Positions 22,861 through 33,345 of a stretch of 34,698 bases of DNA are shown here, one piece after another. Position 1 is the first letter of the stretch. The number at the start of each line of letters is the position of its first letter. Source of the DNA: an uncultured Geobacteraceae bacterium (GTDB taxonomy: Bacteria; Desulfobacterota; Desulfuromonadia; Geobacterales; Pseudopelobacteraceae); NCBI GenBank assembly GCA_903925005.1, contig CAIYDX010000173.1, positions 1 to 34,698 of the forward strand, given 5' to 3'. Both the position numbers and the translations under genes were made by a program. Under the pieces are notes generated by a model that was not told the origin of the DNA, ran no database searches, and saw only the letters and a list, made by a program, of their open reading frames with translations.

Positions 22861-25113
22861 TTATCCGATCAGGTTGCGAACGGTTTCTATCAGATTGGAT
22901 TGATCAAATGCCCCTTTGACGATATAGGCGTTGGCGCCCACCTGTATGCCACGCCGTTTATCCTCGTCCTTCTCGCGCGAGGTGACGATGATGACAGGCA
23001 CATGCCGGTAACGATCGTCGGCACGCAGCCGTTCGGTAAACGAAAAACCGTCCATGCGCGGCATCTCGACATCGGTAATTACCAGGTCGTACAAGGTCGC
23101 ACCGATCTTCTCCAGCGCATCCTGGCCGTCCTCGGCCGTATCCACTAAGTAACCATAAGCTTCCAGAATGCTTTTTTCGATCTCTCTTGTGTTAATTGAA
23201 TCATCAACCACCAGAACCGTTGCCGTGCGATCTTCCTTGACGGCGGGTCTCAGCCGTCCGGGCTCGCCAAATTCCCGGGCCTGCCGGATAAGTTCCGGGA
23301 CATGAAGGACATTTATGATGCTGTCACGCTCCCCGATAGTGACCCCCGATACCATGGAGAGGTTCTGCAGATGAGGCGGCAGCTGCTTTACCACCATCTC
23401 CTCGCGACCGATGATTTCGTCTACCTCCAACCCCAGTTTTTCTTCCCCGTCCCTGATGATGACAATCAACGCCTCATTCGCCTCGGCAGACGTTTCTTTC
23501 GAGATTTTGAGGAGAGTTGTCAGCTTCTCTACCGGGATAATCTGTTCCCTGAGACGAATGGCGCGTTTGTTGACGATCTCAATGATCTCCTCACGTTGAA
23601 CCGAAAGCATTTCGACAAGCGACGTAGCCGGCAAGGCACATGTTCTTCCGTTGGCGCAGATAAGGAACAGAGGAAACACCGCCAGATTGGGGGGGAGCCG
23701 CAGAAGAAAGGTAGTGCCGCTCCCTTCCCTGGTTTCGACGAAAATAGTCCCTTTCAACTCATCAACGATGCTTTTCTTGACAACATCCATCCCCACCCCG
23801 CGACCTGAAAGATCGGTGATGATGGCGCTCGTGCTGAAACCGGGCATAAATATCAAGTTATGTATCTCCGCACGGGACATCCCGGCTATTGTCTCCGGCT
23901 CGAACAGACGTTTTGACAGGGCCTTTTCGCGTATTTTGTCGGCTGATAGCCCTCTGCCATCGTCACCAAGGGAAATGGTGACACAGCCGCTGTCATAAAA
24001 CGCTGAAAGATTGATGGTCCCCTTGGCCGGTTTTCCAGCCGCCGCCCGCTCTTCCGCGTTTTCCAGGCCATGGTCCAGTGAATTGCGAATCATATGCATC
24101 AGAGAATCACCGATACGGTCGATAATCTTCCTGTCCAGCTCGGTATCTCCCCCCTCTACAACGAAATCGATATCTTTGCCCTGTTCGTGGGCAAGATCCC
24201 TTACAGTGCGGCGCAGAGGGTCAAATACGGTCGAGAGCGGCTGCATGCGCATCCTGAGCGAGGTCTCCTGCAAATCGCCGACAAGATGATCCTGCATGAG
24301 TGACGCGTCAAACATGGCCCGCACCGACTGGCGCAGAGAAAGCTGGATTGCGGCGCAAGCCTTTAAAAGTGGTTCATGTTCATTATCACCGGTACTGAGC
24401 TTTCCGGCGACGGCTTTGAGATGTCGCGTCGTTGCTCGCTCAATTTCAGTGAGCCTTCCGATATGCCTCTTGAACCTGCCATGCTCGGAGACGATCTCCC
24501 CCATGAGTCTGATCAAGTCATCAAGTTTGGCGGCATTGATGCGCAGATAGTCAACCTGCCGTCCTTTGGGGGCCATTGGCAGTGGTGCGGGCTCTGCAGG
24601 AGCAGAAATAGTTTGTTCAACCGGTGGAGCGGCCTGGGCCGATGAGACCGAGAGAAGAGGCGGGGCGGAGGAAGCCGCGACAGGGGCAGCCGGCTGAGCC
24701 GGAGCCGCCGGCAATGCACCTTCGGCCGGTATCGTTGCTGCCAGGCTCAACACTTCGCAGAGCGCCTCCGGCGCTTCCACGGACGTATCTCCCGCTGTTA
24801 TCCGATCCAGCATTGCCAAAAGAGCATCTACTCCCCGAAAGAGGGCATCGGAGACTGATGAGGTCAACGGGATGTTACCACTGCGGACCGCGTCAAGTAC
24901 ATCCTCCATCTTATGGGCAAGTTCGGTGACGCCGGAAAGTTTCATCATCCGGGACGATCCCTTAATCGTGTGTGCTGAACGGAACAGACCGTTAATCATC
25001 TCGGCATCGCCGGGCAGTTTTTCCAGATTGAGCAGCCCTTCGCTTATCCGCGAGCAATGTTCGCGCGCCTCTTCGACGAAACGCGCAAGAAATTTGGAGT
25101 GATCGAAGGCCAT
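22861..25113 (-). CDS. cheA: Hybrid chemotaxis histidine kinase CheA-REC
   Basis: This kinase is controlled by the MCP through CheW and passes phosphate from His to Asp. The 750-residue protein has an N-terminal Hpt domain with His48 (RSAHTIKGSSRMM), a Pro/Ala-rich linker (about 135-180), a dimerisation helix, an ATP-binding domain with N-box IRNSLDHGLE and G-boxes GDDGRGL and GRGVGMDVVK, a CheW-like domain (about 475-610) and a C-terminal receiver domain (about 630-750) with phospho-Asp681 and Lys733. No P2 CheY-docking domain is evident. This Hpt-kinase-CheW-REC architecture is that of WspE and FrzE-like kinases rather than the E. coli type. The gene begins 2 nt after cheR. Confidence 0.94.
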   Translation of the reverse strand: MAFDHSKFLARFVEEAREHCSRISEGLLNLEKLPGDAEMINGLFRSAHTIKGSSRMMKLSGVTELAHKMEDVLDAVRSGNIPLTSSVSDALFRGVDALLAMLDRITAGDTSVEAPEALCEVLSLAATIPAEGALPAAPAQPAAPVAASSAPPLLSVSSAQAAPPVEQTISAPAEPAPLPMAPKGRQVDYLRINAAKLDDLIRLMGEIVSEHGRFKRHIGRLTEIERATTRHLKAVAGKLSTGDNEHEPLLKACAAIQLSLRQSVRAMFDASLMQDHLVGDLQETSLRMRMQPLSTVFDPLRRTVRDLAHEQGKDIDFVVEGGDTELDRKIIDRIGDSLMHMIRNSLDHGLENAEERAAAGKPAKGTINLSAFYDSGCVTISLGDDGRGLSADKIREKALSKRLFEPETIAGMSRAEIHNLIFMPGFSTSAIITDLSGRGVGMDVVKKSIVDELKGTIFVETREGSGTTFLLRLPPNLAVFPLFLICANGRTCALPATSLVEMLSVQREEIIEIVNKRAIRLREQIIPVEKLTTLLKISKETSAEANEALIVIIRDGEEKLGLEVDEIIGREEMVVKQLPPHLQNLSMVSGVTIGERDSIINVLHVPELIRQAREFGEPGRLRPAVKEDRTATVLVVDDSINTREIEKSILEAYGYLVDTAEDGQDALEKIGATLYDLVITDVEMPRMDGFSFTERLRADDRYRHVPVIIVTSREKDEDKRRGIQVGANAYIVKGAFDQSNLIETVRNLIG

Positions 25114-25115
25114 GT

Positions 25116-26654
25116 TTATCTATTCTCCAAGAGAGATATTTTATGTCGGCATATTACGATAAACTGTTCCGCGTTGAACGAAAGAGGGAAAAATTTCTGC
25201 CCCTGCTCTTTCAGAGCCCCTTTACCAAGAATATTGAGCACCGCTTCATAGCCGCTTTGCGCACGTTTCGCATCCAATTGCACGAACAGTATTTCGGCGG
25301 TATAAAAATGGGCAAGCCAACAAGAGGAGTCCAGATAGATGGCCTCTCGGAAACGCTTGATAGCATCATCAATCTCCCCATTCTGCCGCGCCACCATCCC
25401 GAGCATCAGATACGCCTCCAGACAGAGCGGGTCTCGTCCCAAAATGGCTTCACAGACGGTGCGGGCCTCATCGAAACGCGATGCGCTCAAAAGCAGGCTC
25501 CCCTTGAGGCAGTACGCTTTCTCAAAGGTTCCATCCTGTTCGATGATGGCATCGAGAATCGCAAGCGCTTTGTCGTGCTGTTTATTTTGGGCCAGCACAA
25601 TGGCCTCGTCAAAACTGCCCTTGATATCAATCGGCACCGGTGAGTGAGACTGTTTACGCGGACGTTCATGAACAGGCCTCTCAGGCGGTCGATTCTGGTG
25701 AACCTCCGGCCTGGCCGTATAAGTTGGAGCTGATGTGTGTAAAGCCACGCTCCGTAGCCGCTCGGGAGTAAATGAATGACGGCTGGACGTGCGGCGTTCT
25801 TCAAAAACAAGCGGCGGTAATTTGCGATAGAAAAAGAGCGACTTCTGCTTTACAAGCGAAAGAATGCCTATGTCATGGTGAATAGTTTCCGACGCACCGA
25901 CAAGCAGGCACCCGCCATCGGTGAGAAGCTCGGCAAGTTTGCCGAATATTTCCCGCTGCACCTTTCCGGGGAAATAGATCGATACGTTCCGGTACAAGAT
26001 TATGTCGGGCAACAGCATCCTTTGAGGATAAGAAGTGCCCAGCAGGTTTACCACCTCGAAGCCGACCTGATTTCTGATCGAGGCGCTGACCCGGAACTTC
26101 CCCTGTTCGTGCGGTTCGAAGTAGCGTTCAAGCAGGGTCTGGTCCATACCACGAAACGAGCTTTTTCCATAGGCACCCACTCTTGCCGTTGCAATAGCGG
26201 TGGAATCAATATCAACGCCGGTAATGGCAAACAGCCGCTCACTCTCGGCTCCAAACCGTTCCCGCAGCATTATGGCAATTGAATAAGGTTCCTCCCCGGT
26301 GGAGCAGCCGGCACTCAAAATCCTGATCGGCCTCAGGTCACGAACAGCCATGAACTCCGGCACCAGCATATCGACCAAAAGGTTCAGGTGTTCAGGTTCA
26401 CGAAAAAAATAAGTTTCATTGACCGTCAGCAGTTCAGTCAACCGCAGCAACTCATCCTGGTCGCGCAGCAACAGGGCGAGATAAGCTTCAGAGGAATCGA
26501 TCTTCAGCGCCGCCATCCGTCGCCACAAACTCGCGATAAGCGCCTGTTCCCGTTCCTTTTCGAAGCTGTGTCCGCACGTACGCAGCATCAGCTCTTTAAA
26601 TGGAGCAAGGTCGACAGCCTCGCCCATTTTATGAGACCGTGCGGTGGCCGTCAT
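25116..26654 (-). CDS. cheR: Chemoreceptor methyltransferase CheR with C-terminal TPR region
   Basis: CheR methylates glutamates of the MCP using SAM, setting receptor adaptation. The 512-residue protein has the CheR catalytic domain in the first 280 residues: NETYFFREPEHL (79-90), the SAM-binding SAGCSTGEEPYSIAIML (114-130) and DIILYRNVSIYFP, where the usual CRNVLIYF is slightly changed. A low-complexity linker (about 290-345) leads to TPR-like repeats (about 345-480, for example AILDAIIEQDGTFEKAYCLKG and AYLMLGMVARQNGEIDDAIK). TPR-bearing CheR occurs in Wsp- and Frz-type systems (WspC, FrzF). It sits 2 nt from both cheB and cheA. Confidence 0.93.
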   Translation of the reverse strand: MTATARSHKMGEAVDLAPFKELMLRTCGHSFEKEREQALIASLWRRMAALKIDSSEAYLALLLRDQDELLRLTELLTVNETYFFREPEHLNLLVDMLVPEFMAVRDLRPIRILSAGCSTGEEPYSIAIMLRERFGAESERLFAITGVDIDSTAIATARVGAYGKSSFRGMDQTLLERYFEPHEQGKFRVSASIRNQVGFEVVNLLGTSYPQRMLLPDIILYRNVSIYFPGKVQREIFGKLAELLTDGGCLLVGASETIHHDIGILSLVKQKSLFFYRKLPPLVFEERRTSSRHSFTPERLRSVALHTSAPTYTARPEVHQNRPPERPVHERPRKQSHSPVPIDIKGSFDEAIVLAQNKQHDKALAILDAIIEQDGTFEKAYCLKGSLLLSASRFDEARTVCEAILGRDPLCLEAYLMLGMVARQNGEIDDAIKRFREAIYLDSSCWLAHFYTAEILFVQLDAKRAQSGYEAVLNILGKGALKEQGQKFFPLSFNAEQFIVICRHKISLLENR

Positions 26655-26656
26655 AG

Positions 26657-27694
26657 TCAGACTCCGGCCCGCTGCATCAGTTCAGCCGGAATATCCGCGA
26701 GCGCCAGCACCTTGTCTATGCAGCCTCGTTCCACCGCCATCCGGTTCATACCGAAAATCACGGAACTCGTAGCATCCTGCGCAAGAGTAGCTCCACCGGC
26801 TTTCCTGATTGCCTGCATACCTGAAGCTCCGTCATCCCCCATACCGCTGAGGATCAACCCGGTAGCCCGTTCACGATAAGCCGAGGCAACCGAAGTAAGG
26901 AGCGTGTTGCAGGATGGGTGGTAGACCTGACGTGCTTCCTTTTCACCGAGAATAATCATGCCATGCTCGGTGATCCTCATCGAATGTTCGGCCGGGTTGA
27001 CATAGACGTTACCCGCGGCAAGTTGGTCGCCATGTCTCGCCACTCGTACCTTGAGTGGTGTTACCGTACTCAGCCAGTCCACCATTCCCTGGGTAAACCC
27101 TTCGGCGATATGCTGTGTTATTACGATCGGAACCGGGAATTGGGCAGGCAGACGCGACAGAATTGAGTGAATGGCCTGCGGGCCGCCGGTGGAGGCAGCG
27201 ATGACAATGATTCCCCCTTTCGAAAAACACTTCTTGATCGCCACTCCGCCTGCATCCACGGTTCCGGATTGCCTCCTCATCGTCAGTAGATGGGCCGGAA
27301 CATCGACTTTTGCCAGGAGACGGATCTTACTGATAAGATTACGTACATTTTCCAGACTGATATCCGGTTTTTCAATGACGTCCAGTGCGCCTTTGGATAC
27401 CGCGGCAAAGGCGGTGCGCACCCCGGTCAAAGCGGTTACCACCAGAATCGGCACCGGATGCTCGGCAATGATCCTCTCTATGGCTTCAAGCCCTCCGACG
27501 ACCGGCATCTCGATATCCATGGTCACAATATCCGGTTTGAGCGAGGCGACCATATTAACAGCCTCGGCGCCGTCCGCGGCCTCTCCAGCCACGACGATAC
27601 CCGGCTCGGACTCAAGGATGGCACGAATCATGTCGCGGACCAGTGCACTGTCGTCAACAACCAAAACCCGAATGATACTTTTTGAATTTGCCAT
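26657..27694 (-). CDS. cheB: Chemoreceptor methylesterase CheB
   Basis: CheB removes methyl groups (and deamidates glutamines) from the MCP, opposing CheR; it is activated by phosphorylation from CheA. The 345-residue protein has an N-terminal receiver domain with Asp14-15 and phospho-Asp60 (IVTMDIEMP), a linker and a C-terminal esterase domain with the Ser-His-Asp triad: Ser168 (AASTGGPQA), His195 (TQHIAEGF) and Asp287 (LSGMGDDGASGM). Length and motifs are standard. It lies between the MCP and cheR genes with gaps of 3 and 2 nt. Having both cheB and cheR implies that this cluster adapts independently. Confidence 0.96.
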   Translation of the reverse strand: MANSKSIIRVLVVDDSALVRDMIRAILESEPGIVVAGEAADGAEAVNMVASLKPDIVTMDIEMPVVGGLEAIERIIAEHPVPILVVTALTGVRTAFAAVSKGALDVIEKPDISLENVRNLISKIRLLAKVDVPAHLLTMRRQSGTVDAGGVAIKKCFSKGGIIVIAASTGGPQAIHSILSRLPAQFPVPIVITQHIAEGFTQGMVDWLSTVTPLKVRVARHGDQLAAGNVYVNPAEHSMRITEHGMIILGEKEARQVYHPSCNTLLTSVASAYRERATGLILSGMGDDGASGMQAIRKAGGATLAQDATSSVIFGMNRMAVERGCIDKVLALADIPAELMQRAGV

Positions 27695-27697
27695 GAG

Positions 27698-29389
27698 TTA
27701 GAGGGTCTCCGGAGCCGGCGAACTCCCCTGTTCACTGCTGAGATTATCAGCTTTAAAGGTGTGAACCAATGTCCTCAACTGTTCGGAGAGTCCCAGCAGT
27801 TCGTCGGTCGCGCTGTTTGTTTCATGAATGGAATCGGTAGCAAAGCGAACGCCCTGATCGATATCCTTAAGAGCCAGGACCACCTGACTGCTGGCTATCT
27901 GCTGCTGCTGGGTAGAAAGGGAAATCTGCCGGGCGGCGCTGGCGGTTTCATCCACGCCGTCCACGCTTTCAATCAGCATCGCCACCGTGTGAGAGGCATA
28001 TTCCTGACCTTCCTGAATGAGAAGAAAACTCTTTTCCGAAGACATTACCAATCGGTTGACCGAATCAAGGATCTCCGTTATTTTCCCCTCGATTTCGGAG
28101 GTTGATTCTACCACACTGTCCGCCAGACGCCGGATCTCTACCGCCACCACACCGAAGCGTTTTCCCGATTCTCCCGCGCTGGCCGCCTCAAGTGCAGCGT
28201 TGAATGCAATCAGCTTGGTCTGGTTGGCAATGTTATTGATTATCTCCATAACCTTGTTGATCTCTTTCGACTTTCTACCCAGTTCGACTATTTCGCCCAA
28301 ATTTGTCTGTATGTTGTGGCTTATGTCATTGATCTTGAAGTTAAGGTTTTCGACTTCGGCAGCGCCTATTTTGGTGTCGTCCAGCGTCTTGTCGGCCCTT
28401 TCCACCACACTCTGGCTGTGCTGGGCTATCTGGCTTGCCGTGGAGGAAAACTCTTCCATGGTTGACGATATTTCCACCACCGAGCTGGAAAGCTGGGTGG
28501 AAAATCCGGATTGCTGGTCCATGGTTAACGCAATGGCACCGGCATGCGAGCAGATCCTTTCGGTAATACAGGAAACTTTCCCGATAACCTGATTCAGCCC
28601 TTTGATATGTTCATTGAACCAGCTGGCAAGTTCGCCCACTTCATCGTTACTGGTCACCGATACCGCTACCGTCAGATCGTTTTTGAAGTTTTTAAGTGTA
28701 TTTGAAATCTCTTCAATCGGCCCGGAAATAAACCGTTTGACCATCAGAAATGCCGCTGCCTGCAGGAGCGCCAGCAGGGCGAGCGTTATAGCGACATACT
28801 GTATGATGCTTTTGGAAACCTCCCGTTTGATCGCGTTCTGCTCCTTGACAACCGCGGTATTGATATCGTCCATGTAAACACCGGTACCGATGATCCAGTT
28901 CCTGGAAGGAATAGCCTTGGCATAGGATATCTTCGGCTTCATCTCCTCCTGCCCCGGCATCTTCCACATGTAGTCCACATATCCTTCACCCTTTTCACGG
29001 CAGATTCTGGTGATTTCCCGCAAGATATAAACACCGTTGGGGTCGCGAAGGTCACTCTGGTCTTTCCCCTCCAGGCGTGGATCGGGGTGACTGATCATGA
29101 TGTTCTTGAAATCGTTGATCCAAAGGTAACCGGTTTGGCCGTAGCGCATGTTTTTTGATACCTTGATGGCCTCATCAGGCGGCATCTTCTCCAGCACCCT
29201 CACCGCCATGTCCACATACCCTTTGATCTGTTGCCTCCTTTCAGAGACAAGTGTTGCTCGATATGCTGATATCCGTTCATCACCACGAGAGATGATATTC
29301 ACGATGGAAATGACCGAAATGACCGTAGCTATCGAGAAAATGCAGACAAGCGTTAATCCCAATACCTTTTTACGCAACGTAATTCTCAT
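27698..29389 (-). CDS. Methyl-accepting chemotaxis protein with single Cache domain
   Basis: This inner-membrane receptor senses a periplasmic ligand and controls CheA. The 563-residue protein has a membrane segment at about 9-30, a periplasmic single-Cache domain (about 40-190, with MRYGQTGYLWIND and NWIIGTGVYMDDI), a second membrane segment (about 195-218), a HAMP domain (about 219-271) and a long cytoplasmic coiled coil. The hairpin tip (about 383-412) reads IANQTKLIAFNAALEAASAG, where canonical receptors have QTNLLALNAAIEAARAG. There is no C-terminal CheR-tethering pentapeptide. The ATG at 29389 overlaps the CheW-like stop (TAATG) and follows GGGGGG; an in-frame ATG seven codons upstream is less likely. 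Confidence 0.93.
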   Translation of the reverse strand: MRITLRKKVLGLTLVCIFSIATVISVISIVNIISRGDERISAYRATLVSERRQQIKGYVDMAVRVLEKMPPDEAIKVSKNMRYGQTGYLWINDFKNIMISHPDPRLEGKDQSDLRDPNGVYILREITRICREKGEGYVDYMWKMPGQEEMKPKISYAKAIPSRNWIIGTGVYMDDINTAVVKEQNAIKREVSKSIIQYVAITLALLALLQAAAFLMVKRFISGPIEEISNTLKNFKNDLTVAVSVTSNDEVGELASWFNEHIKGLNQVIGKVSCITERICSHAGAIALTMDQQSGFSTQLSSSVVEISSTMEEFSSTASQIAQHSQSVVERADKTLDDTKIGAAEVENLNFKINDISHNIQTNLGEIVELGRKSKEINKVMEIINNIANQTKLIAFNAALEAASAGESGKRFGVVAVEIRRLADSVVESTSEIEGKITEILDSVNRLVMSSEKSFLLIQEGQEYASHTVAMLIESVDGVDETASAARQISLSTQQQQIASSQVVLALKDIDQGVRFATDSIHETNSATDELLGLSEQLRTLVHTFKADNLSSEQGSSPAPETL

Positions 29390-29802
29390 TATTCCCCCCT
29401 TATCAAACATTTTTCCTTTAATAAACGTATAAAATCCACAAGCAGCACCATACGTCCGTTACGAGGCAAAATCCCCCACACACCCCTTCTGATGGTAAAC
29501 GGCTCCAACAGTGCTGGAAACAGACTGATATCATTCTGGCTGAATTCGGCAATATCTTCCATTGTGTCGATGATTACCCGATACGGCCGTATGTCGTCTG
29601 TCCTGATGGTAACGACAGTCGGCGAAAAATATACAGAGTTTCCGGCGCCAAATCCAAGCTCGTCGTGAAACCAGAACAGGTCATCACTCTGTTCGCCGTC
29701 ATAGTTTGCGATTCCGGCTACCTGTGCGGCATCGATACCGAAATGGACGCCGCAGGCCGAAAAAAGCAGCAGGTCGAGCCTTATATCGCACTTGTCATTC
29801 AT
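29389..29802 (-). CDS. Divergent CheW-like protein
   Basis: This 137-residue protein has the outline of a CheW domain: LDLLLFSACGVHFGIDAAQVAGI at the start, a middle strand set including VVTIRTDDIRPYRVIIDTMEDIAEF, and a final GRMVLLVDFIRLLKE. The usual CheW motif around an NLRG is absent, replaced by GVWGILPRNGRMVLLVD. It overlaps the CheW gene (4 nt) upstream and the MCP gene downstream, so it is probably co-translated with both. It may be a second adaptor with different kinase or receptor contacts, as WspB and WspD are in the Wsp system. Function by family is likely; details are inferred. Confidence 0.65.
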   Translation of the reverse strand: MNDKCDIRLDLLLFSACGVHFGIDAAQVAGIANYDGEQSDDLFWFHDELGFGAGNSVYFSPTVVTIRTDDIRPYRVIIDTMEDIAEFSQNDISLFPALLEPFTIRRGVWGILPRNGRMVLLVDFIRLLKEKCLIRGE

Positions 29803-30317
29803 AGCGCGACGAGTGCCGACAGCTTGCCGACCTCAAGCAATGAAATGGTTTTGCCCTTATATTCGACTTCACCAATTACCAGATCCCGGGCAGCGCCATT
29901 CAGTGTTGCCAGCGGCGGATGGATCGTAGTCAGCGGAATATCGATCACATCTTCTATCGAATCGATAAGTATGCCGGAATGAAAATCGCCATGCACGGCC
30001 ATTGCAATCAGCCATTTTCCGGCGGCACCTTTTTCCTCTCCCAGAAAATGGCTAATATCGACAACCGATTCAATATCGCCACGAACGTTTATGAGGCCGG
30101 GAAGATAGTCGGGAAGACAGGGAACCCAGGATATATCGCATGACGGGAGTATTTCCCTGATGTCGCTGCCGTAAAACGCATAAAGGTTTGTGCCGCACAA
30201 GAAGATGACGACCTTGACCCGCTCCTCGTCTACATCGACGACCTCTTTCGCACGCTGACGTCTTTTGAGCTCGTCCATGATCAGTTCGCTTTTCAGTTGT
30301 ATGTTTGATGATTCCAT
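29799..30317 (-). CDS. cheW: CheW-type coupling protein
   Basis: CheW links the receptor to CheA. The 172-residue protein has a charged N-terminal helix of about 30 residues before the CheW domain. The domain shows VKVVIFLCGTNLYAFYGSDIREIL, the LPGLINVRGDIESVVDI core containing the NVRG motif that stands for NLRG, and the closing GEVEYKGKTISLLEVGKLS. It starts the adaptor-receptor block and overlaps the next CheW-like gene by 4 nt. The start has GGAG about 10 bases upstream. It lies 39 nt after the membrane kinase gene. Confidence 0.9.
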   Translation of the reverse strand: MESSNIQLKSELIMDELKRRQRAKEVVDVDEERVKVVIFLCGTNLYAFYGSDIREILPSCDISWVPCLPDYLPGLINVRGDIESVVDISHFLGEEKGAAGKWLIAMAVHGDFHSGILIDSIEDVIDIPLTTIHPPLATLNGAARDLVIGEVEYKGKTISLLEVGKLSALVAL

Positions 30318-30356
30318 TGCCGATTGCTCCGCTGACTATGTGATTAGTAGGAAATA

Positions 30357-31778
30357 TTAAATAGTATCCGGTAAAATATCCCGATCTACGGCATCTGTGG
30401 CCTTCGGCAACGTGAAACAAAACACACTTCCCTTTCCAAGATCGGATTCCACCCAGATTCTCCCGCCGTGCCGCTCTATAATTTCTTTGCAGATGGAAAG
30501 CCCAAGTCCGGTGCCTTTGGGCTTGTCGGTCAGAGTATCGCCAATCTGATGAAATTTCTCGAACACCTTGTCGCGGTTTTCCGGTGCGATACCTATGCCG
30601 GTATCTGCAACCGATACCAGAAGGTTCTCACTTTCCAGGCGTATACCGATAGTAATTCCGCCATGCTCCGAAAACTTGACGGCATTTGAGGCCAGATTGA
30701 TCAGCACCTGAACCAGTCGGTCACGATCACCCTGGATAAGCGGCAGGTCGTTTTCCACGGACAGATTCAGATAGAGCTGCCTGGCTTCCGTCAAAGGCCT
30801 GATAGTCGCCGCCACATGTTCAATAATACCCGCCAGATCGACATCGCCAAAATGCCATTCAACCCGGCCGGCCTCTAGCTTTGCAAGATCGAGAACATTA
30901 TTAATCAGACTGGTCAGCCGTTCGCCTTCGGATACTATCACATCAAGATCAGCATTGATCTGCTGAACCGAACGCATCACCTTGGCATCGTTCAAATCCA
31001 GCAACGGGATTATATCCTGCACCATTTTTTTCTTGATTACCTTGGCAAAACCGTACACCGAGGTCATGGGAGTGCGCAATTCATGAGATACGGATGAAAG
31101 AAATTCACCCTTGGCCTGGCTGGCGGCATCCGCCAACTCTTTCAAATACCGGTTTTGATGACTTAGACGAATTGCATTAGTCATGGTGTCGTGGCTGCGC
31201 CGCGAATTTAACAGCAGGATTAACGAAAAGAGCATCCCGAAGAACGCCAGGCCGTATCCAAGCCTGGTGCCGGGCATTATATTGACAACTAGAAACGGCA
31301 GCATGACCGGAAATAGGAAAGCCGGAAATGTGCGGGGCAGAATCGATGTGGTGGCGGAACTTATCCCGCACACGGCCGGCAAGGTACATGCGACCAGTAC
31401 CTTGTATTCAACATCTATTTCCTGATAGAGAATTATATTACCGGCACCCCACCCCATCCCTGCCAGAAAAACGCCCCATCGCAATCGGCATTGCCACTTT
31501 GCAACGTTTGTTCGTCCGACCGGACGATTAAAAAACGTCCTGACAATCCTGAAACGGAAAAGGTTGACCGAAAGTTGAAACAGCATCCAGAGCAGCAGCC
31601 CCGGTGAATACACCTGTCCCCAGAAAAAATACGTCAACCCCACGGATATCAGTGACGACGACATCAGGGACGGCAATAAATCCCGGCAATGGAGATCGAT
31701 CTGGTCTACCCCTACTTTTTCCTTCAGCGCGGCATCATTTTCGATCAGCACGTTATTTTGTGTATCGTGATTATTCAT
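30357..31778 (-). CDS. Membrane-bound sensor histidine kinase
   Basis: This 473-residue protein has an N-terminal membrane region with about six hydrophobic helices (within residues 40-192) and no large periplasmic domain, followed by a HisKA domain with phospho-His232 ([13 protein letters not shown]) and a HATPase_c domain with the N-box and G-boxes ([21 protein letters not shown]). No receiver domain is attached. The reading frame extends 31 codons upstream, but the ATG at 31778 is favoured because it overlaps the previous gene by only 8 nt and starts just before the first helix. The signal sensed is unknown. The kinase core closely resembles those of the two kinases upstream. Confidence 0.88.
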   Translation of the reverse strand: MNNHDTQNNVLIENDAALKEKVGVDQIDLHCRDLLPSLMSSSLISVGLTYFFWGQVYSPGLLLWMLFQLSVNLFRFRIVRTFFNRPVGRTNVAKWQCRLRWGVFLAGMGWGAGNIILYQEIDVEYKVLVACTLPAVCGISSATTSILPRTFPAFLFPVMLPFLVVNIMPGTRLGYGLAFFGMLFSLILLLNSRRSHDTMTNAIRLSHQNRYLKELADAASQAKGEFLSSVSHELRTPMTSVYGFAKVIKKKMVQDIIPLLDLNDAKVMRSVQQINADLDVIVSEGERLTSLINNVLDLAKLEAGRVEWHFGDVDLAGIIEHVAATIRPLTEARQLYLNLSVENDLPLIQGDRDRLVQVLINLASNAVKFSEHGGITIGIRLESENLLVSVADTGIGIAPENRDKVFEKFHQIGDTLTDKPKGTGLGLSICKEIIERHGGRIWVESDLGKGSVFCFTLPKATDAVDRDILPDTI

Positions 31779-33345
31779 ATTCCTTCTGCAGTCGCAACGG
31801 CAGTACAAAGGAGAAAGTACTCCCTTTGCCAAGTTCAGACTCCACCCATATCTTTCCCCCGTGATGCTCAACGATCTGTTTGCATATCGGAAGTCCCAAA
31901 CCGGTTCCTTTCGGGCGATCGGTCAGGGTGTCCCCCACCTGTTTGAATTTATCGAAGACATTATTTTGATCTTTTTCGGCAATCCCTATTCCTGTGTCAA
32001 TAATTGCAACCTTGACAAGACACTCTCCATTTTCCGCATGATTGTCATCCTCCGAAATCCTTTGAGCCGTTACCGTAACGGAACCGCCATCGGTGAACTT
32101 CAGCGCATTGGAAAGAAGATTGATCACCACCTGGACTATTCTGTCCCTGTCGCAGAATACGGAGGGAAGTCCCGCATCAATATCCTTGATGATAATTATC
32201 CCTTTATTTTCAAATAACGGTGCAATTGCGGCAATTGCCTGTTCCAGGATTTCCAGGATCGGCACCGATTCCACTCGCCACTCGATTTTCCCGGCTTCCA
32301 TCTTTGAAAGATCAAGGACGTCATTGATCAGTGCGGTAAGACGTTCACCTTCGGAAATAATGATCCCGACGTTCTCGTTTATCTGCTGCACCGTTCGGTC
32401 GGTTTTGACGTCACCTGATGGCAGCTGGGGAAAAACTACCTCCTCCAGCTTTTTCCTGATTACCTTCGTGAAACCTAAGACCGAGGTCAAGGGGGTCCTG
32501 AGTTCATGGGAAACGGTGGAGAGAAAATCATCCTTCATCCGCTCGACTTCCTTCTCGGACGTGACATCCCGCACAATCACCAGATTGCCGATAAATTCAT
32601 CCGCCTTGCCGGAGAAGGCCTGTTTTTTACGGATTACAGCAGCTACGGCCGAGCCGGTCCTCCCCCCCTCCAACTCCATCTGGACGGCAACAGGGTTATC
32701 GGATTGCATGCGGATCATTTCAAACAGCGGCGCCAGATTCCCATTGAATACATCCTGACAACCCTTGCCTACCAAATCTGCTTCCCTCACACCAAACATC
32801 TTCCCAAGGGCGGGATTAGCGAGGGTTATGCGGGTTTGGGCATTGGCAACCAGCAGGCCGTCCGGCATATTGTTGATGATGGCGGTCATGTAGGAAAGCG
32901 TATCTTCCTGTTCGGACGTCTTGGCTGCCAGATCGGCAACAAGCTGGAGATTCTGCAGTTTGAGCTGATGCTTCGCCAAAGCTCTTTTGACGGTAATATT
33001 GATTGTCTCTTCTATCCCCTCGTCTTTGAGAACATAGTCGATGGCGCCGCTGCTCAAGGCATCGACCGCAACCGAGATACTGCTCACGCCGGTTACCATG
33101 ATAATCGGCACATCAAGACCCTGTTTTCTAATCGCCTTGATCAGCTGGATGCCATCCATTTCCGGCATATTTACATCGGAAACAATCAAATCGATGGTCG
33201 AGTCGGCGATGCATTTTTCAAGCGCTTGCAGACCGTTTTCAGCCATTACCACATTGTATCCGCTGGTTTCAAGGATTGACGAGAGCATTTCCCGTACAAA
33301 GACATCATCATCGACGATCAGTATTTTAGTACCCGGAATGTTCAT
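31771..33345 (-). CDS. Sensor kinase with N-terminal receiver and PAS domain (REC-PAS-HisKA-HATPase)
   Basis: This soluble 524-residue kinase has an N-terminal receiver domain (1-125) with Asp12-14, phospho-Asp57 (LIVSDVNMP) and Lys107, a short coiled coil, a PAS domain (about 150-262; [21 protein letters not shown]), a HisKA domain with phospho-His280 ([13 protein letters not shown]) and a HATPase_c domain ([15 protein letters not shown]). A receiver ahead of the kinase suggests that its activity is controlled by phosphorylation from another kinase. Its ATG overlaps the preceding gene stop by 4 nt. No output regulator is attached. Confidence 0.92.
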   Translation of the reverse strand: MNIPGTKILIVDDDVFVREMLSSILETSGYNVVMAENGLQALEKCIADSTIDLIVSDVNMPEMDGIQLIKAIRKQGLDVPIIMVTGVSSISVAVDALSSGAIDYVLKDEGIEETINITVKRALAKHQLKLQNLQLVADLAAKTSEQEDTLSYMTAIINNMPDGLLVANAQTRITLANPALGKMFGVREADLVGKGCQDVFNGNLAPLFEMIRMQSDNPVAVQMELEGGRTGSAVAAVIRKKQAFSGKADEFIGNLVIVRDVTSEKEVERMKDDFLSTVSHELRTPLTSVLGFTKVIRKKLEEVVFPQLPSGDVKTDRTVQQINENVGIIISEGERLTALINDVLDLSKMEAGKIEWRVESVPILEILEQAIAAIAPLFENKGIIIIKDIDAGLPSVFCDRDRIVQVVINLLSNALKFTDGGSVTVTAQRISEDDNHAENGECLVKVAIIDTGIGIAEKDQNNVFDKFKQVGDTLTDRPKGTGLGLPICKQIVEHHGGKIWVESELGKGSTFSFVLPLRLQKEYE

